Source of the DNA: a bacterium (Candidatus Howlettbacteria) CG_4_10_14_0_8_um_filter_40_9
GTDB taxonomy: Bacteria; Patescibacteriota; CPR2; UBA1875; GCA-2785325
DNA length: 16,164 bases
Direction: 5' to 3'
Assembly: GCA_002785325.1 (NCBI GenBank)
Contig: PFMH01000117.1
Location: 1-16,164, forward strand
Shown: positions 1 through 6,955 of the stretch, piece by piece
Layout: every line of letters begins with the position of its first letter
Numbering within the stretch: position 1 is the first letter of the stretch
Position numbers and translations under genes: made by a program
The notes under the pieces: generated by a model
The model's database searches: none
What the model was told of the DNA's origin: nothing
The model's input: the letters and a program-made list of their open reading frames with translations, nothing else

Positions 1-1
1 A

Positions 2-82
2 TTCCATGCTGAGCCCAATATTTTCTTAAGGGAAGTTAAAAAAGACGGGAGAAAAGCGATAGAAAGATACCAGATAATATGA
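2..82 (+). CDS. C-terminal end of an unidentified protein (partial)
   Basis: The window opens inside a gene. One forward frame is open from base 2 to a TGA at 80-82 and gives 26 residues ending KAIERYQII. The fragment is charged (FLREVKKDGRKAI) and helical-looking. I do not recognise the family; a nucleotidyltransferase-like tail is conceivable but not supported. The reality of the gene is backed by the hairpin terminator that overlaps its stop codon. Confidence 0.5.
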   Translation, partial: FHAEPNIFLREVKKDGRKAIERYQII

Positions 83-107
83 CAAGGTTCTCTCCCTTGT
101 CATATTT
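77..107 (+). terminator. Hairpin terminator of the left-edge gene
   Basis: A perfect 11-bp stem (77-87, ATATGACAAGG, with 95-105) closes a 7-nt loop and is followed by a short T run. It overlaps the TGA of the upstream partial gene. The stem is only moderately GC-rich and the T tract is short, so termination may be incomplete. Confidence 0.65.
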
Positions 108-162
108 GGCTTAAATTGAAAGTGGTATTTATCAAAAAAACCTAAGGAAGAAACAATTTATT

Positions 163-168
163 TATAAT
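163..168 (+). promoter_or_regulatory. -10 element (TATAAT) for the small membrane protein gene
   Basis: A consensus TATAAT lies just upstream of the small membrane protein gene. Transcription would begin near 175. No convincing -35 box sits 16-18 bp upstream, so this is a half-supported promoter. Confidence 0.4.
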
Positions 169-211
169 TTTTGCCAAAGAAAAAGTGCTCCGATTTATCT
201 ATCATATATCT

Positions 212-412
212 ATGAGTAAAGGTTTTTGGATATTTTTAACGTTTTTATTTTTTGTACTATTTTTTTCATTGGGGGTATATGTGTATGCAAAAGACTTTAT
301 AGCGAAAGAGAATGCTGAATTTGCTATTTCTGAAGTGCGGGATTTTTCAAAATGTGCGGAAAATTTTAATAACAAAGTAGGAGAAAAGAATGAAGGAGAA
401 GAGAATAGGTAA
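212..412 (+). CDS. Small single-pass membrane protein, unknown function
   Basis: Starting at the ATG at 212 the product is 66 residues. A GTG at 185 in the same frame would add nine residues; I prefer 212 because the hydrophobic segment (about residues 5-25, FWIFLTFLFFVLFFSLGVYV) then sits at the very N-terminus like a signal anchor. The remainder is short, charged and soluble (KDFIAKENAEFAISEVRDF). No family is recognised. The gene overlaps the next one by 23 bp, which suggests co-transcription and coupled translation with the EF-Tu domain-2-like protein. No clear ribosome binding site precedes either start. Confidence 0.55.
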   Translation: MSKGFWIFLTFLFFVLFFSLGVYVYAKDFIAKENAEFAISEVRDFSKCAENFNNKVGEKNEGEENR

Positions 413-641
413 AGTTTCCCATTTTTATAATCATCTTGGAGTGGCGATAGTCGAGCTAAACGATAGTCTAAGGGTTGGAGAAAAAGTCCACTTCGTAGGA
501 CATTCGACGGATTTTGAACAGCCGGCCCTATCCCTTGAGGTTGATGGAAAGAAAGTTGAGGAAGCAAAAAAGAAGCAAGTGGTTGGGGTAGAAGTTAAGG
601 AAATGGTCAGAGAACACGATGACGTGTTTCGGGTTGAGTAA
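390..641 (+). CDS. EF-Tu domain-2-like small protein (translation elongation factor-like)
   Basis: This 83-residue protein looks like a free-standing beta-barrel of the elongation-factor domain-2 type. The pattern IGKVSHFYNHLGVAIVEL, then LRVGEKVHFVGHSTDF, then VVGVEVKEMVREHDDVFRV matches the small 'translation elongation factor-like' proteins common in CPR bacteria and archaea. It has no GTPase domain (no P-loop), so it is not a working elongation factor; the barrel probably binds RNA or protein. An AGGAG at about 380-384 gives a good ribosome binding site and fixes the ATG at 390. The gene begins inside the 3' end of the upstream membrane protein gene. The cellular role is not known to me. 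Confidence 0.75.
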   Translation: MKEKRIGKVSHFYNHLGVAIVELNDSLRVGEKVHFVGHSTDFEQPALSLEVDGKKVEEAKKKQVVGVEVKEMVREHDDVFRVE

Positions 642-643
642 CT

Positions 644-973
644 CTTTCTACTTTTTGAACATTGTTCTCATTGTCATTCCCGCGAATGTGGGAATCCAGT
701 TTTTATATATCTATTTTTTGATGCCTCTCCAGAGGGCGGGCAGGCATAAAGTAACAAAAAGCTTTCCGCGACCCCGCATAGCCAAAGATAGATAACTTTC
801 GAATTCCTGGTTTTATAAGGGGTCTGGATTCCCCGCCCGAACGAGCTTCGGCTCGGGCTGGCCGCTGATGCGAGAATGACAGAGGCGGAGCGGGGCTATA
901 GTCGTTACAAATGATAAGGAATTGGGATTTAATCTATATTCATCGATGGTTCTTTTTTCGGACCATGGTCGGG
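644..973. repeat. Intergenic mosaic repeat, block 1 (MITE/REP-like)
   Basis: This non-coding stretch lies between two convergent genes and shares modules with blocks at 7403-7850 and 10841-11174. It holds two copies of a motif close to TTTCYACTTTTTGRYRGC (644-660 and 710-725); a left end TTGTCATTCCCGC (671-683) that folds into an 8-bp hairpin (676-683 with 688-695); a GC-rich hairpin with a TTCG loop around 836-857; and an oppositely oriented right end, GCGAGAATGACAG, at about 870-882. The ends form an imperfect terminal inverted repeat. The segment 871-973 closely resembles 7747-7850, including a conserved GTTCTTTTTTCG box. No plausible protein is encoded. Confidence 0.75.
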
Positions 974-1012
974 GAAAAGTGATAGAGAGGGAATAGTCGA
1001 AAATGATTTGAT

Positions 1013-1516
1013 TTAGATCTCTCTTATCACAGGTTCGGTTACTCCGGAAGGCTCTCTTATCTCCTTTGGATTTATATCTTCCGGGAAAAGATTGTTTTCT
1101 TCTACATTACTACTCTTTGTATTTAAAATATTCGGATCCGTTTTATAGAGGAAAAAGGCCATCATTCCGAATATTAAAAGCAATAAAACCCACAAAAAAA
1201 AGATGGTTTTTCTATATCTTACCCCATCATTCCAATCTTCAGAGAAAGCTTTTGTATCAAAATATGACGTATGATCTGAAAATATCGTATTTCCTGAACG
1301 TGAAAGGTTTGAGATAAAAATAGCATCATATTTCCCCTTAAGTTCAATGTCACAGAGCACGCTATACGCCTCATTTATTTCGCTCATTTCGCTGTAAGTA
1401 CTAGCCTTAGAATTTATATCGGGATGCAGAAGAAGAGCTTTCTTTTGATAAGCCTTTTTTATCTCCAAACCCGTTGCACTCCTTGGCAACCCAAGGATAG
1501 CATAGTAATTTTTCAT
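1013..1516 (-). CDS. Membrane-anchored J-domain (DnaJ-like) protein
   Basis: With the ATG at 1516-1514 the product has 167 residues. An N-terminal J domain covers about residues 2-65: YYAILGLPRSATGLEIKKAY, the invariant HPD at 31-33, then EINEAYSVLCD and KGKYD. This domain stimulates the ATPase of DnaK/Hsp70. There is no G/F-rich segment, zinc finger or DnaJ C-terminal domain, so it is a type III J protein. One transmembrane helix follows (about residues 104-124, TIFFLWVLLLLIFGMMAFFL), then a short, probably extracytoplasmic tail rich in Asn, Glu and Pro. It may recruit Hsp70 to the membrane; the client is unknown. An alternative TTG start at 1522 adds two residues. The gene is divergent from the PBP gene and convergent with repeat block 1. 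Confidence 0.85.
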   Translation of the reverse strand: MKNYYAILGLPRSATGLEIKKAYQKKALLLHPDINSKASTYSEMSEINEAYSVLCDIELKGKYDAIFISNLSRSGNTIFSDHTSYFDTKAFSEDWNDGVRYRKTIFFLWVLLLLIFGMMAFFLYKTDPNILNTKSSNVEENNLFPEDINPKEIREPSGVTEPVIREI

Positions 1517-1699
1517 CCTCAAAAACTTAAAACTATTCTCAAAAAAATAAATAAAACTTTCAGATTACAGAATCATTTGCCAAGTTTCGGCTATTTATTG
1601 CCAAACTTTGACTAGATAACTATCCTACCTGTCTTTAGAAAGAAATTCATTGTGGTTTTTACATAAATAACCGCTTTAATAATTGCATATATTTTGTGT

Positions 1700-1705
1700 T
1701 ATTAT
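1700..1705 (+). promoter_or_regulatory. Extended -10 element immediately before the PBP gene
   Basis: TATTAT preceded by TGT forms an extended -10 whose predicted start of transcription (about 1711-1713) coincides with the ATG at 1712. The mRNA would then be leaderless. The -35 region is weak (TTTAAT at 1675-1680, spacing too long). A TTG at 1694 in frame would lie upstream of this -10, which argues against it as the start codon. Confidence 0.4.
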
Positions 1706-1711
1706 GGATAT

Positions 1712-3787
1712 ATGACAAATATCGAGGGTGAAAGGGTAGAGGAAGAAGAGAAGAAGCCAAAAAAAGCGAATAAGTTTCTTTTCTTCATAAAAGCTTGTTT
1801 TAAGGCATTCTTTGTTGGCGGATTACTTTTGATATTGGGGCTGATATTTATCGCTAATTCCTATTATTCGTCTTTAGTAAATGAATTTAAACATTTGCAA
1901 CCAAAAAACAATGCTACTCAAACGGTTTATTATGATAAAAATGAAGAGGTTATATACGAAAGTTACGGCGCGAAAGAGTCTGAGCCGGTAAAACTTTCTG
2001 AAATTCCGGATTATGCGGTCAAGGCTACATTGGCAGCGGAAGACTTAGATTACTACAGGCACGACGCCTATGATCTCAAAGGCATCTTTCGGGCGGTATA
2101 TAGAAATTACACTACCAGTACCGGATCTCGGCTGGATAAGCTAAAAGTAATACTGGACCAGAAAAGCTATACTGAAGGCGGAAGTACGATAACGCAACAG
2201 CTAGTCAAAAACAGATATCTTACAAATGAGAGGAGCTTTGAGAGGAAGGTCAAAGAGATTGTTTACGCTATAGAACTTGAGAAAAAATATACCAAAGATG
2301 AGATCCTTGAGCAGTATCTTTCAAATATTTATTATGGCGAACAAGCTTTGGGGATAATAAATGCGTCGCAAGCGTACTATGGAAAAGATGCCAAAGATCT
2401 GACATTGGCTGAAGCCAGTATGCTGGCAGGACTTCCTGCGGCACCGACACAGTATTCGCCTGTCTCTGGAGATTTTTTTGAAAGTAAGAAAAGGCAAGAG
2501 TACGTTCTTCAGAGGATGTATCTTGCGGGGTTTATTACATTAGACGAGGCCAAAGCGGCAGCCAATGAAGAACTCGTCTTTGACGATAAAAAAGATATTG
2601 TTATGAGCAAGTATCCTTTTTATGTAGATTGGGTCAATGAAGAGGTCATAAAGCAGTACGGAAAAGAAAAAGCAGAAAGCGGAGGACTCAAGGTATATAC
2701 ATCTTTGGACCCCAAGATACAAGAAATGGCGGAGAAAAAAGCGAAAGAGCAAGTAGAAAAATTTAAATACAATAATGTCTCAAATGCAGCGGTAGTAGTT
2801 ATGGATACCGAAAGCGGAGAAGTCGTTGCTATGGTAGGAGGGACGGACTATGAAAAGAGCAAAGTAAATGTAGCGACAGCGCTTCGCCAGCCGGGATCAT
2901 CATTTAAACCCGTAGTTTACTATACCGGACTGGAAAATGGGTATACTGCCGTATCAAAATTTATCGACAAATATGTAAACTTTGGCGGAAATCCTGCCTA
3001 CGCGCCTAGGAACTATAGCGGGGGCTACAGCGGTTATGTCACGATGCGGGATTCTCTAGCCAGATCTCTAAATATCCCCGCAGTTGAGATGCTGAAGCTT
3101 GTCGGGCTGGATAAAGTGATAGAGACAGCGGATAAAGCGGGTCTAGGACTAGGCGAAGAGGCAAAGAAATGCGGTCTTTCTCTAGCTCTGGGGTGTAAAG
3201 AGATGCGTCTCATCGACCTCGCCGGAGTTTATGGGACATTTGCAAATAACGGTCTGCAAAAAAAACCGAAAGGGTATGTAAAAATACTTGATTCTAGCGG
3301 AGAAAATATAGCTAAGAAAGACAAAGCCGAACAAATATTTGATTCGGCAAATTCATATATCATCACCCACATCCTATCTGATGAAAAGGCGAGAAGGGTT
3401 GTTTTTGGAGCGGGTAATAAGCTGGAAATAAAGAGACCTGCAGCGGCAAAGACGGGAACGACCGACAACTATACTGACTCATGGACGATCGGCTTTACCC
3501 CCGACTATCTCGTCGGAGTTTGGATGGGGAACAATGATCGAAAACCGATGAGGGTAATCTCCGGTATCGAAGGAGCCGCCTACATCTGGCATGACATTAT
3601 GACCGAGATCCACAAAGATTTGCCCGTTCGTGATTTCACTCGTCCCTACGGCATATCTGAATTGAAGATAAATCCTACAAGCGGGGATGTAGTGAAAACA
3701 GGCAGTTGGGGTAAGACAGAGATATTCAAATCCGGTACCGAACCGAAGGGGAAAGAGGACTTAAGTTATTTGAATATATTTCGGTAG
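1712..3787 (+). CDS. Penicillin-binding protein 1A family (bifunctional peptidoglycan glycosyltransferase/transpeptidase)
   Basis: The 691-residue product is a class A PBP. It polymerises lipid II and cross-links the resulting strands outside the membrane. A charged cytoplasmic N-terminus is followed by one membrane anchor (about residues 25-50). The GT51 domain has catalytic-type E110-D111 (AAEDLDYYRHD), then GGSTITQQLVKN, RKVKEIVYAIELEKKYTKDE and EQYLSNIYYGEQALGI. The transpeptidase domain has the nucleophile motif SSFK (S396, K399), SLN (S452-N454) and KTGT (K580), so both activities look intact. There is no long C-terminal extension; the protein ends LSYLNIFR. The gene stands alone in its direction. 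Its last ten codons reappear, diverged, beyond the restriction-modification module at 5799-5828. Confidence 0.96.
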   Translation: MTNIEGERVEEEEKKPKKANKFLFFIKACFKAFFVGGLLLILGLIFIANSYYSSLVNEFKHLQPKNNATQTVYYDKNEEVIYESYGAKESEPVKLSEIPDYAVKATLAAEDLDYYRHDAYDLKGIFRAVYRNYTTSTGSRLDKLKVILDQKSYTEGGSTITQQLVKNRYLTNERSFERKVKEIVYAIELEKKYTKDEILEQYLSNIYYGEQALGIINASQAYYGKDAKDLTLAEASMLAGLPAAPTQYSPVSGDFFESKKRQEYVLQRMYLAGFITLDEAKAAANEELVFDDKKDIVMSKYPFYVDWVNEEVIKQYGKEKAESGGLKVYTSLDPKIQEMAEKKAKEQVEKFKYNNVSNAAVVVMDTESGEVVAMVGGTDYEKSKVNVATALRQPGSSFKPVVYYTGLENGYTAVSKFIDKYVNFGGNPAYAPRNYSGGYSGYVTMRDSLARSLNIPAVEMLKLVGLDKVIETADKAGLGLGEEAKKCGLSLALGCKEMRLIDLAGVYGTFANNGLQKKPKGYVKILDSSGENIAKKDKAEQIFDSANSYIITHILSDEKARRVVFGAGNKLEIKRPAAAKTGTTDNYTDSWTIGFTPDYLVGVWMGNNDRKPMRVISGIEGAAYIWHDIMTEIHKDLPVRDFTRPYGISELKINPTSGDVVKTGSWGKTEIFKSGTEPKGKEDLSYLNIFR
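3758..3787 (+). repeat. Direct repeat copy A (3' end of the PBP gene)
   Basis: This 30-nt stretch ending at the PBP stop codon (GACTTAAGT...CGGTAG) matches 5799-5828 at 24 of 30 positions by my alignment, with the stop codons in register. The two copies bracket the restriction-modification module. Confidence 0.6.
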
Positions 3788-3803
3788 AGATATATTTATA
3801 CAC

Positions 3804-3832
3804 TTGTTTTGGTTTTAATAAAGATTTAAGAT
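3804..3832 (+). promoter_or_regulatory. Probable promoter of the restriction-modification module
   Basis: TTGTTT (3804-3809), a 17-bp spacer and TAAGAT (3827-3832) lie 30 bp before the endonuclease ATG at 3862. A 7-bp inverted repeat, CTTGTTT (3803-3809) and AAACAAG (3837-3843), flanks the promoter core and could bind a regulator, but it is short enough to be chance. Confidence 0.45.
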
Positions 3833-3861
3833 AATTAAACAAGGTTTACTAAATAATTATC

Positions 3862-4644
3862 ATGAATTATTGGACAAAACTAAGCATAGAATATGCGAAT
3901 CAGAGAAGTTATTTGGATGACTTGTTTCAAGTCTACCCTACGATTCCTGAAGGGATTCGAGATATTGATAACTAATTATGGGGTATAATAGAAAAAGCAT
4001 TTACAAAAAAAGACAATGTCGATCTCCTCTCAAATTTGTTAAAACTTGATTTATTTCCACTTAAGGACTCGTATGTCGCTTATCTGAGGCGAGATAAAGA
4101 GGCACTTTCTCGTAATTCCGCAACGGTTGACCGTTTATGCGGTAGGTTATATGAAATGGGGCTCGATGAGATATATTCAAGGTCATCTGAATCTAAGGAG
4201 ACCAATCGACAAATTGGACCTTTTTTTAAGTGCTGGATTAATAATAAATCCTTGGGGATCGATCCCTTAAAAAAAGACGATTTTTTAAAAACAAAAACCA
4301 ATGCTATTTTGGATGCGAGCGATGCAGAAATGATGGCTTTTGCAAAAGAATATCTGAATTATAATCACAACAAAGGTTTGGATTTTATAGGAAGGTTCAA
4401 TAATAAATATGTTATTGGCGAGGCTAAGTTTTTAACTGATTTTGGCGGGCATCAAAACGCACAATTTAATGATGCCATAGCAACTACAAGGGCAAGAGGG
4501 GTAAAAGCTATTACAGTCGCAATTCTCGACGGGGTCATATATATTAAGGGTAACAATAAAATGTATAAAGACATTACTGGAAGACTTAAAAACGAAAATA
4601 TTTTGAGTGCGTTAGTACTTCGCGATTTTCTCTATCAAGTTTAA
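3862..4644 (+). pseudogene. Type II restriction endonuclease gene interrupted by an in-frame TAA
   Basis: Read from the ATG at 3862, one frame runs to 4644 (260 codons) with a single internal stop, TAA at 3973-3975 (codon 38). The upstream part begins MNYWTKLSIEYANQ and ends GIRDIDN. The sequence resumes immediately after the stop as LWGIIEKAFTKKDNVDLL. There are 20 open codons before the first possible restart (TTG, 4036), which shows the original frame continued through. The C-terminal part has a PD-(D/E)XK-like core, GLDFIGR...YVIGEAKF, expected to cut DNA. The methyltransferase starts 5 bp downstream, the usual arrangement for a cognate pair. A CAA-to-TAA change is one simple explanation. 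A truncated product from a downstream start, readthrough or a sequencing error are alternatives. Recognition site unknown. Confidence 0.8.
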
Positions 4645-4649
4645 AAATT

Positions 4650-5765
4650 ATGACAACAACATATAAAAATAAAAAAAAGGAACAGGACATACTTACAAAA
4701 GCTCCAAAGGTGGAGTTCAGGAAAAATATCAGCATACAATCAAAAAACAAATTGATTTATGGCGATAATCTTTTTGTTTTAGAAACATTGCTTGATGATC
4801 ATAAGGGTATGATAGATTTAATCTATATTGACCCTCCATTCGCAACAAATAGTCTTTTTAGGATTGGTGACGATCGGGCAAATACAATAAGCAGTAGCAA
4901 CCTCGATGATATTGCATACAGTGATACGCTTATGGGAAGCGATTTTTTGGAATTCTTACGAGAAAGATTAGTGATCTTGCATAAACTTTTATCCGAACGG
5001 GGTTCAATTTATTTGCACATTGATTATAAAATTGGACATTATGTAAAGCTGATAATGGATGAGGTTTTTGGAATAAATAATTTTCGCAATGATATAACCC
5101 GCATCAAATGCAACCCGAAAAATTTTCAAAGGAAAGCGTATGGTAATATCAAGGATATGATACTTTTTTATTCAAAATCCGAAAATCCAATATGGAATGA
5201 TCTGATGGTTCCGTTTTCAAAGGAAGATGAGAACCGCCTGTTTAAGAAGGTAGATAAAGACGGCAGACGATACACGACAATTCCACTCCATGCTCCTGGG
5301 GAAACATTGAATGGCAATACGGGAAAAGAATGGGGGGGCATGAAACCTCCGAAAGGACGACACTGGCGAAGCGACCCAGCTGTTTTAGAAGAATGGGATA
5401 AGAAAGGATTGGTTGAGTGGTCGGCTAATGGAATACCGCGCAAAAAGATATTTCTTGATGAAAGAAAGGGTAAAAAAATGCAAGACATTTGGGAGTTTAA
5501 AGATCCGCAGTATCCGAATTACCCAACTGAAAAAAGCTTGGATTTATTAAAATTTATAATTGAATCCTCCTCTAATGAGGGTGATTTAGTTCTTGATTGC
5601 TTTTGCGGTTCTGGGACTACACTTGTTGCGGCAGAGCTCTTGAATCGAAACTGGATTGGGATTGACCAATCAGAGCAGGCTATAAAAGTCGTTCAAAAGA
5701 AATTAACCGATATCCCAAGCAACTTGTTTTCAAAAGTTGAATATGAATTCATAACACAAAAATAA
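4650..5765 (+). CDS. Site-specific DNA methyltransferase (N6-adenine/N4-cytosine type, beta order)
   Basis: This 371-residue enzyme transfers a methyl group from S-adenosylmethionine to an exocyclic amino group of A or C in a specific site. The catalytic motif IV, DPPF, is at 61-64 (in YIDPPFATNSLF), after YGDN at 37-40. The AdoMet-binding motif I, DCFCGSGTT, is at 316-324 near the C-terminus, with NWIGIDQSEQA after it. Motif IV before motif I is the beta-class order. The middle (about 120-290, containing KPPKGRHWRSD and a basic KKIFLDERKGKKM stretch) is probably the target-recognition region. It is intact, full length and tightly coupled to the upstream nuclease gene. It probably protects host sites, or is now an orphan epigenetic modifier because the nuclease frame is broken. 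A-versus-C specificity cannot be read from DPPF alone. Confidence 0.93.
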   Translation: MTTTYKNKKKEQDILTKAPKVEFRKNISIQSKNKLIYGDNLFVLETLLDDHKGMIDLIYIDPPFATNSLFRIGDDRANTISSSNLDDIAYSDTLMGSDFLEFLRERLVILHKLLSERGSIYLHIDYKIGHYVKLIMDEVFGINNFRNDITRIKCNPKNFQRKAYGNIKDMILFYSKSENPIWNDLMVPFSKEDENRLFKKVDKDGRRYTTIPLHAPGETLNGNTGKEWGGMKPPKGRHWRSDPAVLEEWDKKGLVEWSANGIPRKKIFLDERKGKKMQDIWEFKDPQYPNYPTEKSLDLLKFIIESSSNEGDLVLDCFCGSGTTLVAAELLNRNWIGIDQSEQAIKVVQKKLTDIPSNLFSKVEYEFITQK

Positions 5766-5798
5766 TCCTTTTCAATTACAGGATATTGTGAGAACCAT

Positions 5799-5828
5799 GA
5801 TTTAAGTCATTTGAATAGATCCCGATAG
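5799..5828 (+). repeat. Direct repeat copy B (remnant of a PBP gene 3' end)
   Basis: This stretch encodes DLSHLNRSR-stop in the frame matching DLSYLNIFR-stop at the end of the PBP gene. 24 of 30 bases agree. No open frame upstream continues the similarity (a TAA of the methyltransferase lies about 36 bp before it), so it is a detached gene-end remnant. Confidence 0.6.
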
Positions 5829-5851
5829 GATTTAACATCCTCTCTCCCTTC

Positions 5852-5880
5852 TTGACACATCCTTTTTGGAAAAGTACAAT
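5852..5880 (+). promoter_or_regulatory. Strong sigma70-type promoter of the coiled-coil/receiver operon
   Basis: A perfect TTGACA (5852-5857), a 17-bp spacer and TACAAT (5875-5880) predict a transcript start near 5887. An AAGGAGG (5901-5907) just before the ATG at 5911 is among the best ribosome binding sites in the window. Together they suggest high expression. They also rule out an upstream TTG at 5866 as the start, since that codon lies inside the promoter spacer. Confidence 0.85.
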
Positions 5881-5910
5881 TACTTTAACATCAAACATTT
5901 AAGGAGGGAA

Positions 5911-6696
5911 ATGTATAAAGGTCTAAGATTATTAATATTGGCGGTTGTGCTGGGAGTACTAGCGCTTGTTCCTGTTATTTCTTCGGCAAAGCCGAGTGCG
6001 CAAGGGAAAAAGGTCGTAGAAGCTTCCGATGAGAGCTCTACGGACATAAAGACAAGAAGAGAAGAAATCAAGGAGCAGATAGAGGGATTAAAGACAAAAA
6101 ACGCAGAAAAAAGAGCGGTGGCTGAGGAGCTCATACTTACAAAAGTAAAACAAGCAACCATAAGAGCTATCGACTCTACCATAAAAAAGCTGAATGCGAT
6201 AAAATCCAGAGTCGCGAAGATGAAGAACATCGCCGAAGAGTTAAAGACGGGGTTAAACGAAAAGATAGACGCTAGGATAGCGGTATTGCAGGAAAAGATG
6301 ACGGCGGTAGAAGCGGCTACGACAAAAGAAGAGGTAAAAACGGCGCTGGGAGAAAGCCAAAAAGAGCTAAGAAATACAAAAGACATCATAAAATCCGTAG
6401 TAGGGGCGATACACAAGACGCACCTCCAAAACATCATAGCCCGTCTCGAAAAAGTACTGACTAAACTTGAGGAAAAAGCAGCGAATCTAATGGATACGAA
6501 AAAGGCGGAAGCGGACACTATAATAGCTCAGGCAAAGGTTTATCTGGAGGCGGCAAAGACAGATATAGCAGGGGGTAATCTGACGGAGACCAAAGCTGAT
6601 ATCCAAAAAGCCCATAAGGAGATCGTGAAGCTTCTTTCAAAAGTAAAAGTACTAAAATCAACCGACAGTACGGAAGAGGAGGGATCAGATGACTAA
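5911..6696 (+). CDS. Secreted alpha-helical coiled-coil protein, unknown function
   Basis: The 261-residue product has a clear signal peptide: MYKGLRLLILAVVLGVLALV, followed by PVISSA and a likely cleavage near residue 27. The rest is almost entirely charged helix rich in Lys, Glu and Ala with heptad-like spacing (RREEIKEQIEGLKTKNAEK; KSRVAKMKNIAEELKTGLNE; VLTKLEEKAANLMDTKKAEA). It ends in an acidic tail, STEEEGSDD. There is no cysteine and no enzyme motif. The protein probably acts outside the membrane as an elongated oligomer or stalk. It is the first gene of an operon with a small anchored protein and a receiver domain, overlapping the next gene by 8 bp. No named family is recognised. Confidence 0.85.
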   Translation: MYKGLRLLILAVVLGVLALVPVISSAKPSAQGKKVVEASDESSTDIKTRREEIKEQIEGLKTKNAEKRAVAEELILTKVKQATIRAIDSTIKKLNAIKSRVAKMKNIAEELKTGLNEKIDARIAVLQEKMTAVEAATTKEEVKTALGESQKELRNTKDIIKSVVGAIHKTHLQNIIARLEKVLTKLEEKAANLMDTKKAEADTIIAQAKVYLEAAKTDIAGGNLTETKADIQKAHKEIVKLLSKVKVLKSTDSTEEEGSDD

Positions 6697-6955
6697 AACA
6701 ACAAAGATTTTACTTATCGTTTTCGTAGTTCTTTCAAGTCTGACAGCCGGCTTATACGGATTTGCCTATTTTCAAAGCGCGAATCAAAAGAAAACTCAAA
6801 AGAGCGTCGCCACACAACCGGTTACAAAAGATGCAAACGAGAAGGAGCTGGATAGCGTACAGACGGACTTGAACAGCGCAGGCACTCTGGATCTTACTGA
6901 TCTTAACAATATTTCCAGCGAGTTAGATCAAATAAACCTAAACGAAATACAATGA
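6689..6955 (+). CDS. Small membrane-anchored protein with Thr/Asn/Asp-rich tail
   Basis: The product has 88 residues. An N-terminal hydrophobic helix (about 6-27, ILLIVFVVLSSLTAGLYGFA) anchors it or acts as a signal peptide. The remainder is hydrophilic and low in complexity, with LDLTDLNNISSELDQINLNE at the C-terminus. AGGAGG at 6677-6682 is well spaced from the ATG. The gene overlaps its upstream neighbour by 8 bp and its downstream neighbour by 4 bp (ATGA), so the three are very likely translated together. The leucine/asparagine-spaced tail could bind the coiled-coil partner, which is inference. No family is recognised. Confidence 0.75.
   Translation: MTKTTKILLIVFVVLSSLTAGLYGFAYFQSANQKKTQKSVATQPVTKDANEKELDSVQTDLNSAGTLDLTDLNNISSELDQINLNEIQ

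Noticed and set aside
202..567. 121-codon minus-strand frame over the small membrane and EF-like genes
   Set aside because: No start signals, composition unlike a protein, and it covers two better-supported forward genes.
961..970. GACCATGGTC palindrome as a terminator for the minus-strand J-domain gene
   Set aside because: It is a 10-bp palindrome with no loop and the adjacent A/T run is on the wrong side for a standard intrinsic terminator; it is better explained as part of the repeat module.
1066..1615. Forward frames opposite the J-domain gene
   Set aside because: They are antisense to a clear J domain and show no recognisable domain.
3973..3975. Alternative genetic code reading TAA as an amino acid
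   Set aside because: TAA ends many genes here (for example the methyltransferase, greA, glyS, recO), and the known CPR recoding affects TGA, so a reassigned TAA is not credible.
5880..6518. 212-codon open frame on the minus strand opposite the coiled-coil gene
   Set aside because: It is the antisense shadow of a Lys/Glu/Ala-rich helix; the composition (long runs of Ser, Phe, Ala) is what such a shadow gives, and the forward gene has a promoter, ribosome binding site and signal peptide.
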